Positions 35,568 to 43,599 of a stretch of 64,000 nt of DNA are shown one piece after another. The stretch is taken from contig JACMPP010000077.1 of the NCBI GenBank assembly GCA_014377445.1, positions 1 to 64,000 on the forward strand, in the 5' to 3' direction. Origin of the DNA: Oligoflexus sp. (GTDB lineage: Bacteria > Bdellovibrionota_B > Oligoflexia > Oligoflexales > Oligoflexaceae). Under the pieces are notes generated by a model. The model saw nothing but the letters and a program-made list of their open reading frames with translations, searched no databases and was not told the origin of the DNA. Made by a program: the position numbers and the translations under genes. Within the stretch, counting starts at the first letter, position 1. Each line of letters begins with the position of its first letter.

Positions 35568-36647
35568 TCAAATTTTTGTCATACGTAAGTGACACGAGGC
35601 TGGGACGACCACAGCGAGATCAAAATTTTTTGTGGAGTCGATGAGCAAAGGCAGAGCTTCGAAGGGCACGAAACCAGGTTCCCCCCGAGAAACTTTGAGA
35701 TTTTTGTTCCAATGCGCTTCGCCATCCAGACAAATCCAAGTTAAAAATCCTGAATCTGCGGATAAAAGAAGTTTCCCTCCCGCCTTCATTTGGATGCGGT
35801 GCAACTGATAATTATCATTTGCGGGGTAGCTCAGCACTTCGATGAGAGGCGAAAGCTTTTGCGTTTTGGCCTTCCGTCTTAAACTCGCTACGTAAGGAAG
35901 TCCAAGCTGTTTAGCCGGATCAATAAGACGCAGACCTTCTTCGATATGCAGCTCGCGAGCCTTGCCATTCTTCAGATCCAAGTCACCATCCGCGTTATAG
36001 CGACGTGACCAATCCCAGAAACGGTAAGTCTTTCCGGCCTTACCTGTTCGAATTCTCTGCGGCTCCAGAAGAGTGATACCCGCACCTATAGCGTGAATGA
36101 CACCCGGTTGGATTTCAAAATAGTCACCTTCCTTCACAGGAACGAATTGCAAATAAGATTTGATATCCTGATCGGCGTGCAGGAGTTTGCCGAGTTCTTC
36201 GCTTGTAATGGATTGACTGAAGCCAAGGTAGAGTCCTGAGCCCGGCTCCGCATCAAGCACTAACCACGACTCCGGCTTGCCACATTCGTAAGGTTTTAGA
36301 GAAGGATCCTCATCTGTGGGATGCACTTGAAGGGAGAGAGGCTGAGCCGCATTTACGAGCTTCAAAAGGATTTCGCAAGTTGCACCATAAGCCTTCACAT
36401 AGGCCGGCGAAAGCATACGTTCAGGCTCTGCCATCACGAGATCAATCAGTGTCGTCTCAGTCCCCACAACCTTGGATGGGAAAGCTGGGTCGCACGAAAC
36501 TTCCCACGATTCTCCAATCGCTGTGCTCTTTGGATCTTTGACCCAATTTTGCTTGTAGCGGCGTGCGATGTCGAAGCCGCCCCAAGGCGTCCGGCTCAGA
36601 GGCGTAAAGAGATTGGGACTGAGTTTGAGCGTCTGTTTCAAATCCAT
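35568..36647 (-). CDS. manA: Mannose-6-phosphate isomerase, class I
   Basis: A 359-residue cupin enzyme interconverting mannose-6-phosphate and fructose-6-phosphate, feeding GDP-mannose and polysaccharide synthesis. Zn-binding residues are visible in PLSLQVHPTDED, KPESWLVL and PGVIHAIGAGITLLEPQ. The start at 36647 has AGGA 6 nt upstream and lies just after the HIT gene stop (36650). The neighbouring HIT and gmhA genes form an operon that suggests sugar and LPS metabolism. Confidence 0.92.
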   Translation of the reverse strand: MDLKQTLKLSPNLFTPLSRTPWGGFDIARRYKQNWVKDPKSTAIGESWEVSCDPAFPSKVVGTETTLIDLVMAEPERMLSPAYVKAYGATCEILLKLVNAAQPLSLQVHPTDEDPSLKPYECGKPESWLVLDAEPGSGLYLGFSQSITSEELGKLLHADQDIKSYLQFVPVKEGDYFEIQPGVIHAIGAGITLLEPQRIRTGKAGKTYRFWDWSRRYNADGDLDLKNGKARELHIEEGLRLIDPAKQLGLPYVASLRRKAKTQKLSPLIEVLSYPANDNYQLHRIQMKAGGKLLLSADSGFLTWICLDGEAHWNKNLKVSRGEPGFVPFEALPLLIDSTKNFDLAVVVPASCHLRMTKI

Positions 36648-36649
36648 GA

Positions 36650-36988
36650 TTATCCTGGAGGCCATGACAGTCGACGTCCGCCCAGGATGTGGGCATGGAT
36701 GTAATCAACTGTTTGCTGCCCATCGCGACCGTTATTGAAGACGACCCGATAACCATTTTCCTCGAGACCGAGCTCTTTGGCTACGCGAGCTACCGCCTTA
36801 ATATAATCACCGATTTGGGTTGGATCTGCACTGGCAAAATCAGCGAATCGCATCCACTTATGTTTGGGTATCACTAAAACGTGCGTGGGAGCCTGAGGAG
36901 AAATATCGTGAAAGGCTAGAACCGTTTCGTCTTCAAAGGCGATGTTCGCCGGAATTTCTTTATTCAAAATTTTATCGAAGAGAGTCAT
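36650..36988 (-). CDS. HIT-family nucleotide hydrolase (HINT type) with altered motif
   Basis: A 112-residue protein of the HINT branch: MTLFDKILNKEIPANIAFED, HVLVIPKHKWMRFAD, and at the C-terminus DYIHAHILGGRRLSWPPG. The canonical HxHxHxx triad is changed: the first His is Tyr here (Y-I-H-A-H), while the middle (nucleophile) and third His remain. The start at 36988 gives the normal HINT length. It lies between gmhA and manA in one direction. Probable activity: purine nucleoside phosphoramidase. Confidence 0.88.
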   Translation of the reverse strand: MTLFDKILNKEIPANIAFEDETVLAFHDISPQAPTHVLVIPKHKWMRFADFASADPTQIGDYIKAVARVAKELGLEENGYRVVFNNGRDGQQTVDYIHAHILGGRRLSWPPG

Positions 36989-37043
36989 ACCACCCACCCG
37001 TTGATCAAAGCGTGACCTCAGACAATACCAAGCTCCTGCGAGC

Positions 37044-37634
37044 TTATGCTTTATACTCGCTGCCAAACATTTCTCTTTCGATAAGCTCGATAAGCGTGTG
37101 AATCACCTTGATGTGCAGCTCTTGAACGCGATCCGCATAACGGCCCGCAGGCGTACAGATATCGACATCGGCAAGCTTGCCCAGTTCGCTATCAGGCTTG
37201 CCGGTAAGCGTGATGACCTTCATGCCAATCGCTTTCGCCGCTTGCACAGCTTTGATGACATTTGCCGATTTACCGCTGGTCGAGATACCAAGGAGCACAT
37301 CCCCCGGACGACCCTGGGCTTCCACAAAACGCGAGAACACGTAATCGAAGCCGTAGTCGTTGCCCACGCAGGTGAGATGCGCGCCATCGCCCATGGAGAT
37401 CGCGCCGAGGGCGGGGCGATTCTCACGGTAGCGGCCTGAGAGTTCCTCCGCGAAATGAGTCGCATCACACATCGATCCGCCGTTGCCGCAGGAATAGACA
37501 TGTCCCCGCGCCCGGAAACAGGTGGCGAAGAGCTGAGTGGCTTCGAGCATTTTCCTGTGGGCGTCTTCGTTGGCAATGAGGCCTTCGAGGGCTTGTTGAG
37601 CTTCACGAAAGCTAGCGCGTATATGTTCGATCAT
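37044..37634 (-). CDS. gmhA: Phosphoheptose isomerase
   Basis: A SIS-domain enzyme converting sedoheptulose-7-phosphate to D-glycero-D-manno-heptose-7-phosphate, the first step to the heptose of LPS core. VYSCGNGGSMCDATHFAEELSG, GDVLLGISTSGKSANVIKAV and VITLTGKPDSELGKLADVDI match GmhA well; the E. coli GNS is GKS here. At 196 residues it has the usual length. It is the first gene of the gmhA-HIT-manA unit, and a heptosyltransferase-type gene lies nearby. Confidence 0.94.
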   Translation of the reverse strand: MIEHIRASFREAQQALEGLIANEDAHRKMLEATQLFATCFRARGHVYSCGNGGSMCDATHFAEELSGRYRENRPALGAISMGDGAHLTCVGNDYGFDYVFSRFVEAQGRPGDVLLGISTSGKSANVIKAVQAAKAIGMKVITLTGKPDSELGKLADVDICTPAGRYADRVQELHIKVIHTLIELIEREMFGSEYKA

Positions 37635-37811
37635 CGTTTACTCACTTTATAAAGAGCGTCGACCAAAAAGTTGGCTGGAAAAAGGACCCAGGTCCAAACG
37701 CCGTCTGTATGCGATATTGCCATAAGAAAGCAGCGAAGGCCAAAGCAAATTGCACAGCGCCCTTAGACGTGAAATACTTCCAGATTGCTATTTTCGAAAG
37801 GAATATATGCC

Positions 37812-38495
37812 GTGAGTAGCCTTCTTCGCCCTCTCCACATCGCCGTAATAGATCCAGGTTGTCGTGTCCCGGAATTAGATAACTACAACCGTCTGGTGCT
37901 TGGGTGTCCTGAAGTCCGCTTGAGCTACCACCTACCGGCTCTTTTTGGCATGAGCTCACTGCAGTTTCTGGTGCAGAAGCCGGACGCCCTCATCATCTTT
38001 GGGTCCTCCGCTTCAGTCTACGATCAGCTCCCCTGGCAGGAGGAGCTTCACCTCTGGATCAAGCACGAAATCGAGCAGGGCCTCCCCATCCTCGGCATTT
38101 GCTATGGTCATCAACTCATGGCCCATCTCTTTGGAGGCACAATTGGTTTTGCGACAGAGAGCCAGGAAAAGTTCAAAGGCCTGCGAACTGTTAATTTTTC
38201 AAAAAATGGATTTTGGACCGGCAAAAATGGTCGTTATATTGTATCGCATCGGGAGCTTATCACTTCGCTGCCGGAGAGCTTCGAAACTTGTGGATCGAGT
38301 CCCGTCTGTGAGCATGAACTGATCAAACACAAACAATTGCCCGTGTGGGGCATACAATCGCACCCAGAGGCGGGCCCGGAGTTTATTCAGAACTCCACCA
38401 TCCCATTGGACTCCGAAGAGCGTGAGCCCTTTGCTCCGGGCCAGGACTTCATGCGGAAATTCGTCCAGTATCTTGTGCAACAACGCATCCAGTGA
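37812..38495 (+). CDS. Class I glutamine amidotransferase-like protein (GuaA_N-like)
   Basis: A 227-residue stand-alone GATase. The nucleophile elbow is LPILGICYGHQLMAHLFGG, and the His-Glu pair is in VWGIQSHPEAG. It starts at GTG 37812 with AAAGGA upstream; an in-frame TTG at 37785 lies before that RBS. Such proteins (COG0518) resemble the GMP synthase glutaminase but are not fused to a synthetase. Partner and substrate are unknown; gamma-glutamyl hydrolysis of small molecules is one possibility. Confidence 0.82.
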   Translation: MSSLLRPLHIAVIDPGCRVPELDNYNRLVLGCPEVRLSYHLPALFGMSSLQFLVQKPDALIIFGSSASVYDQLPWQEELHLWIKHEIEQGLPILGICYGHQLMAHLFGGTIGFATESQEKFKGLRTVNFSKNGFWTGKNGRYIVSHRELITSLPESFETCGSSPVCEHELIKHKQLPVWGIQSHPEAGPEFIQNSTIPLDSEEREPFAPGQDFMRKFVQYLVQQRIQ

Positions 38496-38533
38496 CCTGT
38501 CGGTTCTAACAACGCTCCTATTGTATAGCATGA

Positions 38534-38556
38534 GGCCCCCGCACCAGGGGCTTTCT
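38534..38556 (+). terminator. Rho-independent terminator after the GATase gene
   Basis: GCCCC and GGGGC form a short strong stem around CGCACCA and are followed by TTTCTT, about 40 nt after the GATase stop codon. Confidence 0.6.
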
Positions 38557-38728
38557 TCCCTGTCCCCAAAGCCCAACTGTCCGCTGAGTTCAACAACCCA
38601 ATCATTCCCGAAAGTCCGTAGGTGGGCAATTCTCACCCCAGGTATAAAAATTAATCTCCAATATTACAATGCTTTAGGGTCGAACTTGTACCCCTAGGCT
38701 AAATTCTTTTCCTGCCGGGACGAAAGAA

Positions 38729-38744
38729 TGGTTACTGGGTTGCA
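38729..38744 (+). promoter_or_regulatory. Sigma-54 promoter of the flagellin gene
   Basis: TGGTTACTGGGTTGCA matches the sigma-54 consensus TGGCACG-N4-TTGCA, with GG at -24 and GC at -12 correctly spaced (11 nt from TGG to TTGC). Transcription should start near 38755, 25 nt before the flagellin ATG. Upstream, ATTCTTT (38703-38709) and AAAGAAT (38723-38729) form an inverted repeat that may take part in activator binding. A sigma-28 type site was not seen. Confidence 0.75.
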
Positions 38745-38779
38745 CGATGTGACTCGAACATATGACAGGAGTTAACTGT

Positions 38780-39709
38780 ATGGGTTTAAGGATCAGAACC
38801 AATACCGCATCTCTCAACGCGCAACGCCGCTTGGGAAAATCGGTACAGAACGTTGAAGATTCGGCTGCTAAATTATCTTCAGGCAAGCGAATCAACAAAG
38901 CGGCAGACGATGCAGCCGGTCTTGCGATTTCAAGCAACTTGAGCTCCGATGTTCGGTCACTCAACCAGGCTAAACGAAACGCACAAGACGGTGTATCCCT
39001 CGTCCAAACAGCAGAAGGTGGACTTGAAGAAACCACCAACATGCTTACACGCCTTCGTGAACTCGCAGTACAAGGCGCGAGTGATACGATCGGTGAAACA
39101 GAACGCGGTTTCCTCGATAAAGAATTCGTCGCTCTAAAAGACGAAATCGACCGTATCGCTACAGCGACTGAATACAACGGCACACGATTGATCGTCGGTG
39201 ACACGAAGCTTCCAGACGAAATCGCGAACCAAGAAGGAACTTTCCCACTTGAAGTTCAAGTCGGTAAAGACTACTTCGGCGGCGGAGGCGTCGACTCTGT
39301 CGACAACCGTAACCAAGTCAACATCATCAAAATCGACCTTGGTAAACTCAATGCATACACAGACGGCGAAGGTTCTCTAGGAATCGGCCGCGCGGAAGAA
39401 GGCACACGAGTTAACACCAAGGCTTCAGCTCAAACATCGATCAACCAACTCGATGCAGCGATCGTAAAAGTCTCTGACTACCGCTCTTATCTGGGTGCGA
39501 TTCAGAACCGATTCGGTAGCACAATCGACAACTTGTCAACAGCAACCGAGAACTTGAGCTCCGCGAACAGCCGTATCATGGATACAGACTTCGCCGAAGA
39601 GACCGCAAAATACACCTCTGCAAACATCCTCAAGTCTGCAGGTACTTCGGTCTTGGCTCAAGCGAACCAATTGCCACAAACAGCTCAAGCTCTCCTTCAG
39701 AATCTCTAA
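38780..39709 (+). CDS. fliC: Flagellin
   Basis: Structural subunit of the flagellar filament. The N-terminal D0/D1 domain has MGLRIRTNTASLNAQRRLGK, DDAAGLAIS and LVQTAEGGLEETTNMLTRLRELAVQ. The C-terminal D1/D0 has INQLDAAIVKVSDYRSYLGAIQNRF and ends LPQTAQALLQNL. The central variable domain is short (about residues 135-225), giving 309 residues, at the small end for flagellins. ATG 38780 follows AGGAG at spacing 8; the frame extends six codons upstream. Codons suggest high expression. A sigma-54 promoter lies upstream. Confidence 0.96.
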   Translation: MGLRIRTNTASLNAQRRLGKSVQNVEDSAAKLSSGKRINKAADDAAGLAISSNLSSDVRSLNQAKRNAQDGVSLVQTAEGGLEETTNMLTRLRELAVQGASDTIGETERGFLDKEFVALKDEIDRIATATEYNGTRLIVGDTKLPDEIANQEGTFPLEVQVGKDYFGGGGVDSVDNRNQVNIIKIDLGKLNAYTDGEGSLGIGRAEEGTRVNTKASAQTSINQLDAAIVKVSDYRSYLGAIQNRFGSTIDNLSTATENLSSANSRIMDTDFAEETAKYTSANILKSAGTSVLAQANQLPQTAQALLQNL

Positions 39710-39774
39710 GATTCTTAGGTATCTTGTTCCGGTTCTTGAAAGCTTTTTACCCTACTGTGTGAATCCGTCATAAA

Positions 39775-39797
39775 GGCGGGAGCTCTCTGCTCCCGCC
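39775..39797 (+). terminator. GC-rich hairpin 3' of flagellin
   Basis: GGCGGGAGC pairs perfectly with GCTCCCGCC around TCTCT. There is no T-run, so it may protect the 3' end of the flagellin mRNA as much as terminate it. Confidence 0.5.
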
Positions 39798-39949
39798 TCC
39801 TGGATCGCAGGAGCTTTAGGGAACCCCAGAACGCTTTCACCCAATTATCCCCCCGTGTTCTCTCAAAAAACAATCCCCACATTGACCTTCAGCCTCGCCT
39901 CCATCAAGATAGAAGACGAACGCAATCTTTGCATTTTTTGAGGCTATTT

Positions 39950-40861
39950 ATGGACAGACAGCGAACAATCGAGATCATTGGAGCTCCATCCGATCTCGGG
40001 GCCAATATACGCGGTTCCAATATGGGACCGGCATCCATCCGCATCGCCCATCTCAAGTCGAAAATTGAGCAACAGGGTTTTAAGGTGGTGGATCTGGGTG
40101 ATCTCCACGTGCCGATTCGCGAATCGCTCATGGACGAAGTGAAAAAAGAATGTTACCTCGGCCCGATCCGGGAGATTTGCAAGAATCTCGCGACCATTAC
40201 CGAAGGCATTATGGATCGCGGCAATATCCCGATCACGCTTGGCGGTGATCACAGTGTTGCCATCGGCAGCATCAGTGGAATCCTCCGCCATTTCGAGAAA
40301 AAGAAGCAGGAATTAGGCCTCATCTGGATCGATGCTCATGCGGATGTCAACACACCGACGAGCTCTCCTTCAGGCAACATTCACGGGATGCCCTTGGCGG
40401 TCCTTCTCGGCCTCGGACACGACGAACTCACCTCCATAACGAGCAAAAAATTGCGGCCGCAAAACACTGCGCTCATCGGCATCCGCAACATCGATGTCGA
40501 AGAAAAAAGAATCCTGCGCGAAAGCGGAATCAAGTTTTTCACCATGCGCGACATCGATGAAAAAGGCATGTTTTCCGTCATGCGCGAAGCGATCGAACAC
40601 GCTTCGAACGGCACATCGGGTATTCATGCCTCCTTCGATATCGACGGTATCGATCCGCGCTATGCCCCCGGCGTCAGCACCCCCGTCAGCGGTGGACTGA
40701 CCTTGCGCGAAGCTCATCTTTGCCTTGAAATGATTTATGAAACCAAGAAACTTGTGGGCATGGATCTGGTCGAACTCAATCCGGTGAATGACATCAATGC
40801 CCAGTCGGCAAATGTCGTCGTCGACTTGATACTCTCGGGCCTAGGAAAATCGATAGTTTAG
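39950..40861 (+). CDS. rocF: Arginase
   Basis: Mn-dependent ureohydrolase that splits arginine to ornithine and urea. IEIIGAPSDLGANIRGSNMGP is the arginase N-terminus, metal ligands are in TLGGDHSVAIGS, WIDAHADVNTP and SFDIDGIDP, and VSTPVSGGLTLREAH follows. The arginase-type SGNIHGMPLA loop is present, so arginase is favoured over agmatinase. The start at 39950 has GAGG 7 nt upstream; an ATG seven codons earlier precedes the RBS. 303 residues. Confidence 0.92.
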   Translation: MDRQRTIEIIGAPSDLGANIRGSNMGPASIRIAHLKSKIEQQGFKVVDLGDLHVPIRESLMDEVKKECYLGPIREICKNLATITEGIMDRGNIPITLGGDHSVAIGSISGILRHFEKKKQELGLIWIDAHADVNTPTSSPSGNIHGMPLAVLLGLGHDELTSITSKKLRPQNTALIGIRNIDVEEKRILRESGIKFFTMRDIDEKGMFSVMREAIEHASNGTSGIHASFDIDGIDPRYAPGVSTPVSGGLTLREAHLCLEMIYETKKLVGMDLVELNPVNDINAQSANVVVDLILSGLGKSIV

Positions 40862-40870
40862 GCATGATCG

Positions 40871-40993
40871 GGAGCGATTGCAAATGAGGGAGATCAAGGC
40901 GTGAGGAAGTGAACCAACCGGATTTTACGTACCCGTAAATGAGGATTGGTCCACGACGAACAACCGAGGAAATCGCTTATTTGCGACCGCTCC
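40871..40993. repeat. 123-nt imperfect palindrome, MITE-like or structured RNA
   Basis: The two ends are complementary over 18 positions: the first strand begins GGAGCGATTGCAAATGAG and the other ends TTATTTGCGACCGCTCC, with one mismatch and wobble pairs. Inside, ACCAA...TTGGT and TTTACG...CGTAAA form a second hairpin. The overall plan and size resemble short non-autonomous palindromic elements such as ERIC. The function is unknown. A TATAAT at 40998 directly follows and could belong to a promoter for tgt. Confidence 0.6.
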
Positions 40994-41079
40994 TTGATAT
41001 AATACTGGTGTTAGGGTATTCACTGGGGTCAGTTGACGCCGTTATACGCTAAATCAGCAAGATATCCAGGACAAGACGT

Positions 41080-42180
41080 ATGTTTACGCTCCACAAAACC
41101 GACGAACACACCCAAGCACGCCTCGGCACTCTCAAACTTGCTCATGGCGACGTGCAAACCCCTATATTCATGCCGGTCGGCACCGTAGGTTCTGTCAAAA
41201 CCATGGTTCCCGAAGATCTCCACGGCATGGGCGCCGAAATCATCCTCGGCAACACCTATCACCTCTACATCCGTCCCGGACTCGAAGTTATCCGCGAGTT
41301 TGGCGGTCTCCATGGCTTCGTGAACTGGGACAAACCCATCCTCACCGATAGCGGTGGCTTCCAAATTTTCAGTCTCGCGAACCAACGCAAGATCGACGAG
41401 ACCGGCGCCCATTTCCAAAGTCATCTGGATGGCAAAAAAATCCATCTCACGCCCGAGCTCGCGGTTGAAATCCAAGAGACCCTCGGCGCTGACATCCATA
41501 TGGTTCTCGACGAATGTACGGCCGGTACGGCTACATACGAAGAAGCCCGTCGTTCGATGCGCCGCTCGATGCGTTGGGCCGCTCGCTCACGCGCCGCCCG
41601 TACCCGCACAGAACTTGCTCAGTTCGGTATCGTTCAGGGCTGTATGTTCGAAGATCTTCGCACCGAAAGCATCGAATCCCTCACCGCGATGAACTTCGAG
41701 GGCTACAGCATTGGTGGACTGTCCGTTGGAGAATCCAAACCGGATATGCGCCGTATCACGAAGCATTGCTGTGATCGTCTGCCTCAGGATAAGCCGCGCT
41801 ACCTCATGGGCGTGGGAACACCTCTCGATCTCATCGAATCGATCGCCGTCGGCGTCGATATGTTCGACTGCGTGATGCCGACCCGTAACGGCCGCAACGG
41901 AACTCTCTTCACCTCCAAAGGTCGTGTGAATATCAAGAACACACGTTATCGCCTGGATAAAGGCCCGCTCGACGAAAACTGCAAATGTTATACATGTCAG
42001 AACTTCTCCTTGTCCTACCTTCGCCACCTCTTCATGGCTAAGGAATATACAGGCCAGAGACTTCTGACCCTTCATAACCTCACTTATTATCTCGAACTGA
42101 TTCGCGAAATTCGCGCTGCGATAGCGGCCGGAACTTTTCACGAACTCCTCAAGCACCATCAGGGACTCTGGGAGTCTTGA
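41080..42180 (+). CDS. tgt: Queuine tRNA-ribosyltransferase
   Basis: Exchanges guanine 34 of GUN-anticodon tRNAs for a queuosine precursor. ILTDSGGFQIFSLANQRKI holds the first catalytic Asp, GVGTPLDLIESIAVGVDMFD and VMPTRNGRNGTLFTSKG hold the nucleophile region, and CKCYTCQNFSLSYLRHLF with a later His binds Zn. 366 residues. AGGACAAG precedes the ATG. No other queuosine genes are in the window. Confidence 0.96.
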   Translation: MFTLHKTDEHTQARLGTLKLAHGDVQTPIFMPVGTVGSVKTMVPEDLHGMGAEIILGNTYHLYIRPGLEVIREFGGLHGFVNWDKPILTDSGGFQIFSLANQRKIDETGAHFQSHLDGKKIHLTPELAVEIQETLGADIHMVLDECTAGTATYEEARRSMRRSMRWAARSRAARTRTELAQFGIVQGCMFEDLRTESIESLTAMNFEGYSIGGLSVGESKPDMRRITKHCCDRLPQDKPRYLMGVGTPLDLIESIAVGVDMFDCVMPTRNGRNGTLFTSKGRVNIKNTRYRLDKGPLDENCKCYTCQNFSLSYLRHLFMAKEYTGQRLLTLHNLTYYLELIREIRAAIAAGTFHELLKHHQGLWES

Positions 42181-42195
42181 TTCCAGCCCAAAATC

Positions 42196-42233
42196 AAAAC
42201 CCGCGAGTCCAGAGAGACTTCGCGGGTTTTTTG
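42196..42233 (+). terminator. Rho-independent terminator after tgt
   Basis: AAAACCCGCGAGTC pairs with GACTTCGCGGGTTTT around a 6-nt loop (one bulge) and runs into a T tract. Confidence 0.9.
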
Positions 42234-42333
42234 TAACAGGGCTGCCACAATTCTGATCCGCAATTTAATCGCGGCCTCATATCGGGTTTGCTATAGTCGG
42301 GGAGTAAAAAGTAAATCTCCTTGAGGCCAAGCG

Positions 42334-43599
42334 ATGCGCATAACAGGAATTTATTCCAGTCTTTTTCTATTCCTTACAGCTTTTCTAAGCTTCGAGCTTA
42401 ATGCCAAGACTCTCACTTGGGAGCAGTGCGTGAACGAGGCTTCTCAGAATAACGCCGCAGTGAAGTCCGCTTACCAGTCCTGGCAGGCCAGCTCTAGCCA
42501 GATCAGCGCCACCAAGAGCGCCTTCCTCCCCCAAGTCTCAGCCAGTTTTTCGGCCAACTATGGCAAGAATATAGCGCTTCCCAACTCTCAGACCGAAGAC
42601 AGTTATAACGCTTCCGTACAGGTCAGTCAGAACATTTTTAATGGCTGGGCGGATCAGGCCCGCGTGGATCAAAGCGATGCCACCGCATCGATCGCTGAGA
42701 AGAGCCTGCAAATCACCAAGGCTCAAACGTCCTATGACCTCAAAACTGGCTACGCCCGGCTTGTTTATGCCCAGCGCGCGATCCGCCTCCAGGAAAGTAT
42801 TCGCGGCCGTCGTAAATCGAACCTCAATCTCGTCGATCTCCGATTCGATAACGGCTCCGAAAACAAAGGCTCCGTTCTTCTCTCGCAGGCTTATCTCGAT
42901 CAGGCTGACCTGAGCATAATCCAGGCGCAAAACAGCATCAAAGTGGCAAACGCGCAACTTGCGCGAGCGCTCGGTCGCGATGAAAACGAGATCTTAACCG
43001 TTAGCGAAGCGATCCCGACGACACCCATCCCGCGAAACCCGAATTTTCAAATGATCGCCCTCAGCACACCGCAGAGGGTGCAAGCTGTTCTTCGCGAGAA
43101 ATCGGCTGAATCCGGCATCACGCTCGCCAAGGCCGGCTACTTCCCAACTCTGGGTGTTTCAGGATCGTATGGTCGACAGGACAATGTTTTCTTCCCGCGC
43201 GATGACAGCTGGTCGGTCGGCGTGGTGCTGAGCATACCGATCTTCAATGGAGGTCGGGATTACTACTCGACCCAAAGCGCGATATCCAATCGCAGCGCGG
43301 CCGGTACGAGCCGCGAGGACTTGGATCGCCAGCTCGTTCTTAACCTCAATACCTATTTGAGTTCGCTCATCGAAGCGCAGAAGAGCCTGCAGGTGGCCCA
43401 AAGTTTCCTCAAAGCTTCGCAAATGCGAGCCGAGATTGGGCGGGGACGCTACAACAATGGTCTGTTATCCTTCGATGACTGGGATTTGATCGAAACCGAC
43501 CTGATCAATCGTCAGCAGGCTCATATTCAGAGCCAACGTGATTATGTGATTGCCGAAGCTGCTTGGGAAAATGGTTTGGGAACTGGGAGCATAAAGTGA
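42334..43599 (+). CDS. TolC-family outer membrane efflux protein
   Basis: A 421-residue protein with a signal peptide (about 1-24) and the two-fold TolC pattern of long helices with beta segments: TLTWEQCVNEASQNNAAVKS at the start of repeat one, FSANYG and NIFNGWADQARVDQSDA for the first barrel part, and GSYGRQDNVF ... LSIPIFNGGRDYYSTQ for the second. It forms the outer-membrane channel of a tripartite exporter. RBS GAGG precedes the ATG. Its stop overlaps the GTG start of the adaptor gene. Confidence 0.92.
   Translation: MRITGIYSSLFLFLTAFLSFELNAKTLTWEQCVNEASQNNAAVKSAYQSWQASSSQISATKSAFLPQVSASFSANYGKNIALPNSQTEDSYNASVQVSQNIFNGWADQARVDQSDATASIAEKSLQITKAQTSYDLKTGYARLVYAQRAIRLQESIRGRRKSNLNLVDLRFDNGSENKGSVLLSQAYLDQADLSIIQAQNSIKVANAQLARALGRDENEILTVSEAIPTTPIPRNPNFQMIALSTPQRVQAVLREKSAESGITLAKAGYFPTLGVSGSYGRQDNVFFPRDDSWSVGVVLSIPIFNGGRDYYSTQSAISNRSAAGTSREDLDRQLVLNLNTYLSSLIEAQKSLQVAQSFLKASQMRAEIGRGRYNNGLLSFDDWDLIETDLINRQQAHIQSQRDYVIAEAAWENGLGTGSIK

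Noticed and set aside
39721-39928. The hairpin and C-rich stretch after flagellin as a possible CRISPR or small RNA
   Set aside because: Only one palindrome, no repeat-spacer pattern, and the position fits a 3' mRNA structure.
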